The notes under the pieces: model-generated
Seen by the model: only the letters and a program-made list of their open reading frames with translations
Told to the model about the DNA's origin: nothing
Databases searched by the model: none
Shown here: piece after piece, positions 48,016-57,172 of the stretch
Position numbering within the stretch: the stretch's first letter is position 1
Layout: every line of letters starts with the position of its first letter
Program-made: the position numbers and the translations under genes
Origin: an uncultured SAR86 cluster bacterium
Lineage (GTDB): Bacteria; Pseudomonadota; Gammaproteobacteria; Magnimaribacterales; AG-339-G14
DNA: 64,000 nt
Reading direction: 5' to 3'
Assembly (NCBI GenBank): GCA_902578495.1
Contig: CACHCY010000002.1
Coordinates: forward strand, 1 to 64,000

Positions 48016-48750
48016 TTACATCTCCTGAGCGGTTGGCCTAATAATAATGTCATTGATTGAAACACCTTGATCTTGCTCAAGAGCATATTTTATCGAAAGA
48101 GCTACTTTATCAGCGGGTTGAGCAATTTTGCCCAATCCTCTTTTCATAAACATCTCTATCACGGCTTCATCCTTAACAGACTTTGCCAGTTCAGTAACAA
48201 AGGCGCCTGGAAAAATACAGGTAACTTGAATCACGCCAGCTGATTCCATACGGGTGCCTTGAGATATAGCATCAACAGCATATTTTGTTGCCGAGTAGAC
48301 TGTTGAACCTGGATTGACTCTCTTCCCTGCAACTGAGGATATATTCACAATTTTACCGTGTCCTTGATCCATAAAACGGTTAAAAACTGCGTTTGTACCG
48401 TAAAGCACTCCTTTTATATTTACATCGATCATGTCATCCCATTCTTCAATACGTCCAGACTTGATTAAGGATAAAGGCATGATGCCGGCATTATTGACGA
48501 TGGCATCAACGCCTCCAAATGTATCGATAGAAGTTTTAACCAATGCATCCAAATCTTCTTTTTTCTTTACATCGGTAACCGAATAAGCTGCCGAATCTCC
48601 TAATTCGGAACATAATTCTTTTAAACGATCTTCTCTTCTTGCGCCTAAAGTTACTTTGCATCCTTCTTTTACCAGAAGCTTCGCTGCTTCCATTCCAAAC
48701 CCAGAACTAGCTCCGGTTATAACTACTTTTAAATCTTTCAAATTCGACAT
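48016..48750 (-). CDS. Short-chain dehydrogenase/reductase (SDR 3)
   Basis: A 244-residue classical SDR: ITGASSGFGMEAAKLL, ARREDRLKEL, NNAGIMPLS and YSATK catalytic pair, with PG motif in FPGAFVTE. It resembles YdfG/NADP-dependent 3-hydroxy acid dehydrogenases. It is the first gene of the SDR-CmcJ-OYE-saccharopine-like run and is divergent from the MAPEG gene; a promoter should lie in the 87-bp spacer. Confidence 0.9.
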   Translation of the reverse strand: MSNLKDLKVVITGASSGFGMEAAKLLVKEGCKVTLGARREDRLKELCSELGDSAAYSVTDVKKKEDLDALVKTSIDTFGGVDAIVNNAGIMPLSLIKSGRIEEWDDMIDVNIKGVLYGTNAVFNRFMDQGHGKIVNISSVAGKRVNPGSTVYSATKYAVDAISQGTRMESAGVIQVTCIFPGAFVTELAKSVKDEAVIEMFMKRGLGKIAQPADKVALSIKYALEQDQGVSINDIIIRPTAQEM

Positions 48751-48837
48751 TCATTCCTCCCATTTAAAGGTAAATTCTAGATATTTTTTCCTTATAGTAA
48801 ACTACTTATAAGTCAGTAATTAAGAGGTACACAAAAT

Positions 48838-49272
48838 ATGGAAATTCTATATCCCATGTTTGGCATGATATTTGTTACAGCTATGGTAATGATGCTTTTA
48901 TATATCTCTCGAATTCAAGCTCTTTCAAAACGATCAACAAATCCAAATAGATTACCTAACGAGGTAGCAAGACATTCTGATGAAATAAGAAAGTACATGA
49001 CTCCTAGAAATAGGTTCATTACGGAAAACTATAATCATTTGTTTGAGCAACCTACTTTATTTTATGCAGTCGTTATCTACATATTTTTAATGGGAAATTC
49101 TGACTTAACGCATTTAGTTCTTGCGTGGGGGTATGTTTTATTTCGAGCCATCCACTCGGTTTATCAACTGACTCATAATCAAGTCAGATGGCGAGCTACC
49201 ATTTTTGGAATTGGGGGAGCTTTTCTTCTGATCATGATTGCAAGAGAGGCCATTTCTTTATTAACTTCTTAA
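48838..49272 (+). CDS. MAPEG-family membrane protein
   Basis: A 144-residue four-helix membrane protein. RHSDEIRKYMTPRNRFITENYNHLFEQP and RAIHSVYQLTHN are typical of bacterial MAPEG members. A second, distinct MAPEG gene is at 13.9 kb. It is followed by a CoA-transferase on the same strand after 40 bases. Function unassigned. Confidence 0.82.
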   Translation: MEILYPMFGMIFVTAMVMMLLYISRIQALSKRSTNPNRLPNEVARHSDEIRKYMTPRNRFITENYNHLFEQPTLFYAVVIYIFLMGNSDLTHLVLAWGYVLFRAIHSVYQLTHNQVRWRATIFGIGGAFLLIMIAREAISLLTS

Positions 49273-49312
49273 ATCATTTAAGTTAAATTTAAAATATAGA
49301 TTAGGGGGATAT

Positions 49313-50539
49313 ATGTCTGGACCGTTAGATGGATACAGAGTGGTCGAATTAACTTCGACAGTTTCAGGGCCTTTTGCGGGCATGATGATGGCAGACCAAG
49401 GTGCTGATGTCATAAAAGTTGAACCGCCACTAATTGGTGATTTGGCCAGAGTGATGGGTAGCTCACGAGACGGCATGGCGGCAATGTTTTCTGTTATCAA
49501 CAGAAATAAACGTTGCATCGTTTTAGATTTCAAAGAACCGAAGGATTTTGATGTTTTAAAAAAACTTTTAGATACAGCCGATGTGTTGATAGAAAACTAT
49601 CGTCCAGGAGTTGTGAAAAAATTGGGTATCGATTACGAAACCTTAAAAAAGACCAATCCGAATATTATTTACACCTCTATCTCTGGTTACGGACAATCCG
49701 GTCCATATATAAATAGAAGAGTCTACGATCCGTTAATTCAAGCTACGGCCGGTTCGGCAGCTGCGCAAAATTCAGAAAAGCCAGAGTTCTTTAAAACCAT
49801 AGTTTTTGACAAAGTTACTGGCCTAACAGCCGCTCAAGCTATTAGCACAGCATTGGTACAAAGAGAAAGAACCGGTAAAGGACAGTATTTACCGATATCA
49901 ATGCTGGATTCAGCGCTTTATTACATTTGGCCTGATGTCATGTGGTCCAAAACTCTCTTGGGAGACGGAGTGAAATATTTACCTGACCTCTTTGATGCTT
50001 TTCCAATTTTCAAAACTAAAACAAGATATTTAAGCGTCATTCTTTTACAAGACGCAGACTTTCAAAAATTCTGTGAACTTTGTAATTCTGATTTGCACAC
50101 CAATGAAAAATATTTGACCACTGATGCAAGAGTAGAGAACTTAGATTCTTTACTTGAAGACGTGCAAGATCTGCTTACCGACATCGATGCAGAATTTCTT
50201 TGCGATGAACTGGATAAAGCTGGAGTGCCTGTGGCGATTGTGAACTCCCTTGATGAAATTCATGAAGATCCTCAAGTAATTCAACAAGAATCCTTGGTCG
50301 AGGTTGAGCATCCAGTTGCTGGCAAAATGCGTATGCCGAAACCTCCTTTTAATTTTACCGATCAAAATGAATTCCCTAAATCACACGCTCCTAGTCTAGG
50401 TATGCACAACCGAGAAGTGCTCGAGGATTTAGGTGTTGATGAAGAGGATATCTCCAGAATGGAAGAAAGAGAAAAAACTAACAAAGAATTAATCGATGCT
50501 ATGACTCTAGCTGATGCAGGCAATCAGTCTAGAAAATAA
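49313..50539 (+). CDS. CaiB/BaiF family III CoA-transferase
   Basis: A 408-residue CoA-transferase. GYRVVELTSTVSGPFAGMMMADQGADVIKVE at the start shows the family, and the catalytic Asp lies in VFDKVTGLTAAQAIS (about 170-175). An acidic, charged C-terminal tail (EEDISRMEEREKTN) is unusual. It differs from the transferase at 5.2 kb and has no hydratase or lyase beside it; it may activate a substrate degraded by the surrounding minus-strand enzymes. Confidence 0.9.
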   Translation: MSGPLDGYRVVELTSTVSGPFAGMMMADQGADVIKVEPPLIGDLARVMGSSRDGMAAMFSVINRNKRCIVLDFKEPKDFDVLKKLLDTADVLIENYRPGVVKKLGIDYETLKKTNPNIIYTSISGYGQSGPYINRRVYDPLIQATAGSAAAQNSEKPEFFKTIVFDKVTGLTAAQAISTALVQRERTGKGQYLPISMLDSALYYIWPDVMWSKTLLGDGVKYLPDLFDAFPIFKTKTRYLSVILLQDADFQKFCELCNSDLHTNEKYLTTDARVENLDSLLEDVQDLLTDIDAEFLCDELDKAGVPVAIVNSLDEIHEDPQVIQQESLVEVEHPVAGKMRMPKPPFNFTDQNEFPKSHAPSLGMHNREVLEDLGVDEEDISRMEEREKTNKELIDAMTLADAGNQSRK

Positions 50540-50542
50540 AAA

Positions 50543-51325
50543 TTAATTAAGATTAATTGTTCCCTCCAAATAACGTTTTGATAATCCTCCAAGGATAATT
50601 CTCTCGTTGGAAATTTCACACTGCAAATAGCCGCCTCGTGGTGAAGCTTGATAGGCGTTTAACTTATTTTTATTTAACTTCTCGCTCCAGTATGCAGCGA
50701 GCATACAATGAGCAGATCCGGTCACTGGATCTTCATCAACACCTGTTTGGGGATAAAAACAACGCGAGATAAAATCAAATTTAGAGCTTTCAGCAGAGAC
50801 TACCAGACCTCTCGAATTTAGTTCCGCCATAATGGAGAAATCTGGTTGTAAATTTTTTATATCTTTTTCGGAAGCCATAATTGCAAGGTAATCGCTTCTT
50901 CCTTTTAAGATTTCTATGGGCTCGCACTTCAAACTTTCTCTGATGAGAGATTCTGACTCGATAACCGCTGGGTGATCGATAGGAAAATCAAGATTGATCA
51001 TATCGTCTTTTTTTAAAGCAACTAACTCGCCGCTTTTTGACTGAAAACTAATCTTAGTTACGTTTTGAAAATATTCATCAAATAAGATTCTTGCCGTTGC
51101 CAGTGTTGCATGTCCGCATAACTCTACTTCAAGAGTGGGAGTGAACCATCTAATTTGCAGAGGATTCTCTCTTAAATTTACAAATGCTGTTTCAGACAAA
51201 TTATTTTCAAAAGCTATCGCTTGCAGTACATCATCGCCCGGCCATTCTTCAAGAATACAAACTGCAGCTGGGTTGCCTTTAAAAAGCTCCTTAGTGAATG
51301 CGTCGACGTAAAAAATACGAATCAC
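50543..51325 (-). CDS. PhzF-family isomerase-like protein
   Basis: A 260-residue PhzF/YddE-type protein starting at a GTG that overlaps the GST stop (GTGA). IFYVDAFTKELFKGNPAAVC, NNLSETAFV with the catalytic Glu, CGHATLATA and DPVTGSAHC are the family marks. PhzF proteins isomerise small acids through a diaxial epimerase fold; most homologues are uncharacterised. Confidence 0.9.
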   Translation of the reverse strand: MIRIFYVDAFTKELFKGNPAAVCILEEWPGDDVLQAIAFENNLSETAFVNLRENPLQIRWFTPTLEVELCGHATLATARILFDEYFQNVTKISFQSKSGELVALKKDDMINLDFPIDHPAVIESESLIRESLKCEPIEILKGRSDYLAIMASEKDIKNLQPDFSIMAELNSRGLVVSAESSKFDFISRCFYPQTGVDEDPVTGSAHCMLAAYWSEKLNKNKLNAYQASPRGGYLQCEISNERIILGGLSKRYLEGTINLN

Positions 51326-52071
51326 ATTTCTGCAATTTTTTTATTCACTATTTCAATACCCTTCATGTTTGCACCCATGATCCTTTCCATTTCAGGTGCA
51401 CCCTGACTGATGTCGCCAAGTTCTTTTAAGACCAGGTGGGAATCATCGTGACCATCAAGTTTAGTCATATCATCCAACCATCTGGAGACATTTGAAAATT
51501 CTGAATAATCAAAAGTATTGGTAAATTCCTTTTTCAATTGACCGAGCTCAACGTAGGCAGCCATGTCTGCCACGGTTGGAGAATTGCCAGTGAGGTATTG
51601 GTTATTAGCAAGCCATTGAGTTTCCATCGCTTTTAGACCGTTGGTAAAAACTCGGCGCGACATTTCTATGACCGGTTCAGCCAATCCTAAATCAGGCCTA
51701 ACTTTAGGGGCAAAAAAAGCGAGTGTAGCTTCTTTAAAACTGCGGTGATGATAATGCAAAATGGAATCAACTTTTGATCTACGCTCTGGATCATCGGGAT
51801 ACAAATCTGTCCATCCGTGCTTGGTGCAAAGATAAGTCATGATCGCTAGAGACTCACCTAAGAGAAATCCAGAATCTGTCTCCTCAAGACCGGGAATAGT
51901 CGCGTTTGGGAATTTCTTCATGTATTCAGGATCGCGAGTACCGTTGGCTTTAGGCGAACCAGGAACAGTGACGACTAATTCAAACGGTAGTTTTTTATTA
52001 AGAAGTAACCAAATAACAGTCCTAACCGCTTGGGATAATGGAACTCCATAAATTTTAAGTGGTGCGCTCAT
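51322..52071 (-). CDS. Glutathione S-transferase family protein
   Basis: About 249 residues from the ATG at 52071, preceded by GGAGAAA; the earlier in-frame TTG is part of that ribosome site. The thioredoxin-like domain shows LKIYGVPLSQAVRTVIWLL (the Ser is the likely glutathione-activating residue), then TIPGLEETDSGFLLGESLAIMTYL. The C-terminal helical domain is theta-class-like. It may conjugate or dehalogenate toxic intermediates; gshA at 61.4 kb can supply glutathione. Confidence 0.88.
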   Translation of the reverse strand: MSAPLKIYGVPLSQAVRTVIWLLLNKKLPFELVVTVPGSPKANGTRDPEYMKKFPNATIPGLEETDSGFLLGESLAIMTYLCTKHGWTDLYPDDPERRSKVDSILHYHHRSFKEATLAFFAPKVRPDLGLAEPVIEMSRRVFTNGLKAMETQWLANNQYLTGNSPTVADMAAYVELGQLKKEFTNTFDYSEFSNVSRWLDDMTKLDGHDDSHLVLKELGDISQGAPEMERIMGANMKGIEIVNKKIAEM

Positions 52072-52088
52072 AATTTTCTCCAAATTAT

Positions 52089-52775
52089 TTAATTAACAAG
52101 ACTCGAAGTCTTTTTTGATTCAAAAGCATACGTGATGAAATACATACAAACTATATTAATTAAGACAATGATTTTTTGCAGCGTTGCATGTCTTACCATT
52201 TCTGATTCACTCTCCATTGGACTACCGCTAAATATCTCATAGACAACGTAAGCGGTTATCGCGAACATCAAAAATAAAATGACGTAGGCGTAAGTCTTAT
52301 CAATGTCTTTGTTTTTAAACATTAAAAATAAATACAAAAGAGTAGCTGGAATCAACAATCGAAAAGAATTGAGGGCATAAAATACATGTTCATCGAAATA
52401 CAAATCATGCGGGGTTAAGCCAACCAATGCAAAAAAAGCCATACCAAAAAAAATAAAAAGTGAACCCGTCAAGGCTATCCAATAATCAATGCCATCCTCT
52501 TTAAACAGAGGCGGCACAGAATTTAAAAATGCAATTCCAGCAAAAAAACAAATACCCAATGAAAAAGCAAAAAACACGGAAGATAAGAAATTAACTTCTC
52601 CGTTATGAGCTGAATAGGCTCCTAAATCACTTAAGAAATTATGCGAAAAAGAATAACCAACTTGCGACTCATCATGAATATTGCCACCAGGATAAAAATA
52701 CATCGAGCAAAGCACAAAGACTAAGAAACCGACGACGGTAAGTCGTATTAAATTAAAGTTAAATAAATCCCTCAT
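52089..52775 (-). CDS. DUF998-like membrane protein
   Basis: A 228-residue protein with about six hydrophobic helices. The SHNFLSDLG segment is typical of DUF998-like proteins. Function unknown. It lies between an SDR and the GST gene in a close run. Confidence 0.65.
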   Translation of the reverse strand: MRDLFNFNLIRLTVVGFLVFVLCSMYFYPGGNIHDESQVGYSFSHNFLSDLGAYSAHNGEVNFLSSVFFAFSLGICFFAGIAFLNSVPPLFKEDGIDYWIALTGSLFIFFGMAFFALVGLTPHDLYFDEHVFYALNSFRLLIPATLLYLFLMFKNKDIDKTYAYVILFLMFAITAYVVYEIFSGSPMESESEMVRHATLQKIIVLINIVCMYFITYAFESKKTSSLVN

Positions 52776-52790
52776 CCTTGAGGAGCTTAA

Positions 52791-53585
52791 TTAGTTGCTA
52801 TCAGCTACTGCACCGCCATCCGATGCAATAGTTTGGCCAACGATGTATTCCCCTGCTCTGGAGCATAAAAAGATGGCGAGCCCAGCAATATCCTCAATAC
52901 CGCCAACTCTGCCGCTTGGATTTGCATCGCCTACCTGACTCCAATCGACATCGGTATCGCCGCCGAAGCCCACTCCAGTGCTTAACATCCAAGTTGGATA
53001 AGGACCAGGCGCTATGGCATTAACAATTATTTTTTCTTTAATTAAAAAAGCAGCTAGCACGCGAGACAAATGATGCACAGCTGCTTTGGACGGACCGTAT
53101 GCAAAATTTTCAAATGCGCCTTTCTTCAGTCCGTCGATCGATCCAATGTTAATGACTCTGGAAGGATCTGTTTTTCCTGCTTCTCTTAATAAAGGAAGAA
53201 GTTTTTGTGTTAGAAAGAAGATGCCTTTTACATTGGTATCCATGACTTTATCCCAACCCATTTCAGGATATGTGTCTATCGGTTCTCCCCAAGCAACTCC
53301 AGCGTTGTTAATTAAAATATCTAGTTTGTCCTCTTTTGCTTTGATCGCATCAGCTAGGGCTTCTATGCCTTCGACATTGGAAACGTCTGCAGGAATGGAT
53401 ATGCACTCACCTCCGTATTCTTCGCTGAGTTTTTTTGCAGTTTCATCACAAGCATCCGCTTTCCTAGAACTGATATAAACTTTCGCTCCGGAGGATAAAA
53501 ACCCTGCGGCAATCATACTTCCGATACCCCTTGAGCCCCCCGTGACCAACGCCACTTTACCTTTAATAGAAAATATATCTTTCAT
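52791..53585 (-). CDS. Short-chain dehydrogenase/reductase (SDR 4), RhlG-like
   Basis: A 264-residue classical SDR: VTGGSRGIGSMIAAGFL, NNAGVAWGEP, SIDGL with catalytic Ser and YGPSK for Tyr/Lys, then NAIAPGPYPTWM. The sequence resembles RhlG/gluconate-5-dehydrogenase-type reductases. A clear AAGGAGAG ribosome site is present. Substrate unknown. Confidence 0.9.
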   Translation of the reverse strand: MKDIFSIKGKVALVTGGSRGIGSMIAAGFLSSGAKVYISSRKADACDETAKKLSEEYGGECISIPADVSNVEGIEALADAIKAKEDKLDILINNAGVAWGEPIDTYPEMGWDKVMDTNVKGIFFLTQKLLPLLREAGKTDPSRVINIGSIDGLKKGAFENFAYGPSKAAVHHLSRVLAAFLIKEKIIVNAIAPGPYPTWMLSTGVGFGGDTDVDWSQVGDANPSGRVGGIEDIAGLAIFLCSRAGEYIVGQTIASDGGAVADSN

Positions 53586-53619
53586 GTGTCTCTCCTTTGA
53601 TTCTCAAATACAAATATAA

Positions 53620-54321
53620 CTAATAAATTGCCAATTTAGAAAACGGTTTTTCATTAATCTTGGTATTCTTCTTGGTGACTTCATAAGCATTCTTTCTTTT
53701 ATTGAAAACAACCGCTTTGTAAGGTTTCTCATCAATTAAATGCAATGCGCAACCGCCATCAATGGCAAAACACGCTTCAAATGCATTCCTTTTCAGCATT
53801 CTATGCACCGTTGGTCTTCTTTGAGGTTCTTCATCGTAATGCGGACAGCAAACTCCGGAGACAAAATCTAGACAGTCCATGATTTTTAAATCTTTTGCCC
53901 AAGAATCAGTGATCCCCCTTTCAAACCAGCAAATGGCTCCGGCACTCACTCCGCTCATCACAGTGCCTTTTTCATAAGCTTTTTTTAATAATTGATCCAA
54001 ACCCCAGTCACGCCAGACTGCCAACATGCTTTTGGTATTCCCACCACCTACAAAAATTGCATCTTGCGAGGAGATTAGCTTCTCTAAGTCTGGAGTGCGT
54101 TTAAAAAAGTCCAGATGGGTCGGCTGACAGTTTAAATTAGCAAAAGTTGCGTAGTAATTGAGTTTGTAAGCCTCTAGATCGCCTGTCGCAGTTGGAATAA
54201 AGCAAATCTTTGGTTTTCTCTTCTTTGTTTGATCCAGAATGTACTGCTCAATTATGCCTTCACCAGGATTCCTTCCGAATCCCCCGCCGCCAATGGATAT
54301 GATTTGTCTTGGTTTGCTCAC
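53620..54321 (-). CDS. Peptidase E-like (S51) protein
   Basis: A 233-residue class-I-amidotransferase-like serine peptidase. IFVGGGNTKSML and the nucleophile elbow GVSAGAICWF (Ser near 128) with CPHYDEEPQRR match the S51 family (aspartyl dipeptidase, cyanophycinase relatives). Cytosolic. It may release an amino acid for the aminotransferase encoded 27 bases upstream. Confidence 0.88.
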   Translation of the reverse strand: MSKPRQIISIGGGGFGRNPGEGIIEQYILDQTKKRKPKICFIPTATGDLEAYKLNYYATFANLNCQPTHLDFFKRTPDLEKLISSQDAIFVGGGNTKSMLAVWRDWGLDQLLKKAYEKGTVMSGVSAGAICWFERGITDSWAKDLKIMDCLDFVSGVCCPHYDEEPQRRPTVHRMLKRNAFEACFAIDGGCALHLIDEKPYKAVVFNKRKNAYEVTKKNTKINEKPFSKLAIY

Positions 54322-54348
54322 TTAAATCATGACTGCGAATTAGCCATT

Positions 54349-55746
54349 TCAAGCAACGCCCATTTCTGCTTCCCATAGACTTATGGAATGATCGACTTTG
54401 TCCATCATCTCTTCGATTTGAGATTCGTTTATGCAAAGTGGTGGACTGATCATCAGAGGCAATCCTCTTTTAAATAGGGGCTCTCTTCTTCTACCGTACA
54501 TAGTGCTATAAAAAACGAGACCGTTTTGCATGGCTATTGAATGAAAGGTTCCCTCAGCTCCTTTCTCGATGGAAAAATATTCTCCACTGTCTTTGTTTTC
54601 AACCATTTCTAAGACCCACATCAATCCCCAACCTCTCATGTCCTTCACAGTAGGATGAGAAAGAAGCATATCCTTGTATGATTCAATTTTTTTACCCATA
54701 GCTGCCGAGTTCTCGATCAACTTATCATCTTTATAAATATCGATAGCCGTGGAAGCAGCTGCGCAGGCGAGAGGATTTCCTGAATTGGTGAAACCATGTG
54801 CGAAAACAGCTTTGTTCTCAATAAATGCTTCATTGATTTCATCTGAAATGACAACGCCCCCCATAGGAACATAACAGCCCGACATACCTTTGGCGATTGT
54901 CATGATATCGACTTCTACTCCAAAGTGTTCCATCGCAAACCATTTTCCGGTTCTACCAAAACCAGTTACCACTTCATCGGCTATCAAGAGCACGTTGTAG
55001 TAGTCACAAATTCTTCTAATTTCTTGCCAGTATTCTTTTGGGGGAACCACAGCGTATTCACTTCCGCAGCCGTGAGGCGTGGCGATGTAGGCTGCAACAG
55101 AATTTGCCCCTTCAAAGTAAATAGCTTTTTCAAGTTCTTGAGCACACTTCATCCCCCAATCTTCTCTACTCATGCCTTCAGGTTTCTCATGATCTGAGTA
55201 CTGATGGATATGAGGCCATTTATTAAGTATGGCACCGTATTTTTTTGCGTAAGCAGGATTACCGGATAGCCCCTGAGTAGCCAGAGTCATACCGTGATAG
55301 CTTTGATAGTTAGAAATAATTTTATATTTATCGGTATTACCGTTGGTGACGTGATGTTCGCGAGCAACTTTTATCGCCGTTTCAACAGCTTCAGAACCTC
55401 CTGAAACAGGATACACAGTGTTTAGTTTTGGCGGGGTTACTTCCTGCAATTTTGCTGAATAATTTGCTAGCGGACGATTTGCCATGGTTGGCGTTATATG
55501 TGAAAAAGCCTCCATTTGATCGGCAATAGCTTTCTTCATTCTTGGATCGTTGTGCGGCAGACTGAAGGCAAAAGGACCGCTTGTCACATCTATGTATTTA
55601 TTATCGTTAACATCGAAATAGTGAATACCTTCTGATCTTTTTAATTCAACATCCATAGGATGATAAGAAAATATATTCGACCAATCTCCTTCGGGTTTCA
55701 AAGATTCTGGTCTATTTTTTAATGAAATTTCCTCTTGTGATTTCAT
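54349..55746 (-). CDS. Class III pyridoxal-phosphate aminotransferase
   Basis: A 465-residue fold-type I aminotransferase: VTSGPFAFSLPHND, VSGGSEAVETAIKVAREHH, YQSYHGMTLATQGLSG, LLIADEVVTGFGRTGKWFAM and the PLP lysine in IAKGMSGCYVPMG. It differs clearly from the aminotransferase at 38.6 kb. The start has a GGGGAAGAG ribosome site. It heads the peptidase E/SDR/GST/PhzF run. Confidence 0.92.
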   Translation of the reverse strand: MKSQEEISLKNRPESLKPEGDWSNIFSYHPMDVELKRSEGIHYFDVNDNKYIDVTSGPFAFSLPHNDPRMKKAIADQMEAFSHITPTMANRPLANYSAKLQEVTPPKLNTVYPVSGGSEAVETAIKVAREHHVTNGNTDKYKIISNYQSYHGMTLATQGLSGNPAYAKKYGAILNKWPHIHQYSDHEKPEGMSREDWGMKCAQELEKAIYFEGANSVAAYIATPHGCGSEYAVVPPKEYWQEIRRICDYYNVLLIADEVVTGFGRTGKWFAMEHFGVEVDIMTIAKGMSGCYVPMGGVVISDEINEAFIENKAVFAHGFTNSGNPLACAAASTAIDIYKDDKLIENSAAMGKKIESYKDMLLSHPTVKDMRGWGLMWVLEMVENKDSGEYFSIEKGAEGTFHSIAMQNGLVFYSTMYGRRREPLFKRGLPLMISPPLCINESQIEEMMDKVDHSISLWEAEMGVA

Positions 55747-55841
55747 GCTCTTCCCCTTTCTATTTATTTTTACGACCCCGAGTTTTCATCTCCTCTTTAA
55801 TATAGCAGTTTTAGTCTGGGCGTAAAATTTTTAGAAGCGTT

Positions 55842-56723
55842 TTAGGTATTTACTTCCTCAGTCATTTCCTCGACAACGGGTTGTAAATCTGAAGGAGAAA
55901 ATTCTCTTGGACACCCAAATAATCGCTCGCAAGGGAGTTCTTTCCCCATTTCTATTGGATAATTCTCGCTTAATATATCTCTGACCTTACCCGTCCAAAT
56001 GGCATACCCCCTTGGATTCATGTGCAACATGTCAGGGATGTAAAGCTCTCTTCTAGGTTTTCCATCTTCTGTAAACATAGTTTCAGAGACATTGATAACA
56101 AAAAGATTTGGATCAACTTTAGCAAGGTCTTCAATATGATCGTTCCATTTAAGTTGCAGGTTCCTTTGAAAAAAACGACTTGGGGATGGCTGGATTTCAA
56201 TAACAAACAGTTTGGTGTTTGGTAAATCTCGCTTAACTCGGTTATAAAAGATTTCAAAATCAAGTTTTACTTTCTCTACCGGGTTGTAAGCTGCTATATC
56301 GTTGGTGCCGCAAAAAAAGATTATAGCTTTCGGCTCGTAAGGCAAAACAATGGAATCAAAGTGACGGTTAATATGCTTGATATGAGCACCACCAAATCCT
56401 CTGTTTAAAACGTTCAAAGGAGCCATATCCTCCTGCAGTGATTTCCAAAGTCTTATTGAAGAGCTGCCAATAAATAAAAATTCATTTTTTTTAGGCGGAT
56501 TAATAAAGTCCTGCTCAACAAACGCATTGATATCGTCATCAAACTTCTCAATATCATTGGAGTTGTAGGATTTTAATCGCTCAATCCACATTTCCAACTC
56601 GTCTTCGGAAAGTTGATAACCCATAGCTTTGGCAGTTTCCCTTATGGTTTGGGCATATTGACTATCATCTGAACTAAATAGAAGTAACGATGAAAGAGCT
56701 AATATGGTTAGAAAAATTTTCAT
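55842..56723 (-). CDS. Exported SGNH/GDSL-type hydrolase
   Basis: A 293-residue esterase-like protein with a signal peptide (LTILALSSLLLFSS). The four SGNH blocks are present: FIGSSSIRLW (Ser), LNRGFGGA (Gly), FCGTNDIA (Asn) and DMLHMN (Asp/His). An N-terminal helical extension of about 75 residues precedes the catalytic domain. Likely substrates are acyl or acetyl esters in the envelope; specificity unknown. Confidence 0.88.
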   Translation of the reverse strand: MKIFLTILALSSLLLFSSDDSQYAQTIRETAKAMGYQLSEDELEMWIERLKSYNSNDIEKFDDDINAFVEQDFINPPKKNEFLFIGSSSIRLWKSLQEDMAPLNVLNRGFGGAHIKHINRHFDSIVLPYEPKAIIFFCGTNDIAAYNPVEKVKLDFEIFYNRVKRDLPNTKLFVIEIQPSPSRFFQRNLQLKWNDHIEDLAKVDPNLFVINVSETMFTEDGKPRRELYIPDMLHMNPRGYAIWTGKVRDILSENYPIEMGKELPCERLFGCPREFSPSDLQPVVEEMTEEVNT

Positions 56724-56767
56724 AACTTTTTATATATTTTGCACCAAAAATGATATCTTAGAGAGCA

Positions 56768-57148
56768 ATGACAGACAAAATAATCCTCACATTAATTGGT
56801 TTGGAATGGCTGGCATTTGGATTAATTGGACTATTTAATCCATTGCTTATTGCTTCAATGTTGGAGATGCAACTTGGATCGTTGAATGCCATCAGTGAAA
56901 TTAGAGCCAATTATACATTTTTTGCTTGCATGGGTTTCATTGCGCTTTTCAGTTTATGGAAAGTGAAATTAATGAGAACCGCGTATTTAACTTTTTGTAT
57001 TGTATTGGGGTGCTTTTTATTAGGGAGAATTTTAAGCTTTATCCTCGATGGATTTCCGTCGACGGGTGGATTAATGATTTTTGTCAATGAATTGATTGTC
57101 TACTTACTAGCGATCTGGCGTTATCAAAAAAGAGAAGTTCTGTTTTAA
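56768..57148 (+). CDS. DUF4345-like membrane protein
   Basis: A 126-residue four-helix membrane protein. ISEIRANYTFFACMGFIALF and GRILSFILDGFPS fit DUF4345, whose role is unknown. It is divergent from the SGNH gene (44-bp spacer) and 24 bases upstream of the carboxylesterase. Confidence 0.72.
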   Translation: MTDKIILTLIGLEWLAFGLIGLFNPLLIASMLEMQLGSLNAISEIRANYTFFACMGFIALFSLWKVKLMRTAYLTFCIVLGCFLLGRILSFILDGFPSTGGLMIFVNELIVYLLAIWRYQKREVLF

Positions 57149-57172
57149 GCGCTTCCAAATAAAGAGGATAAA

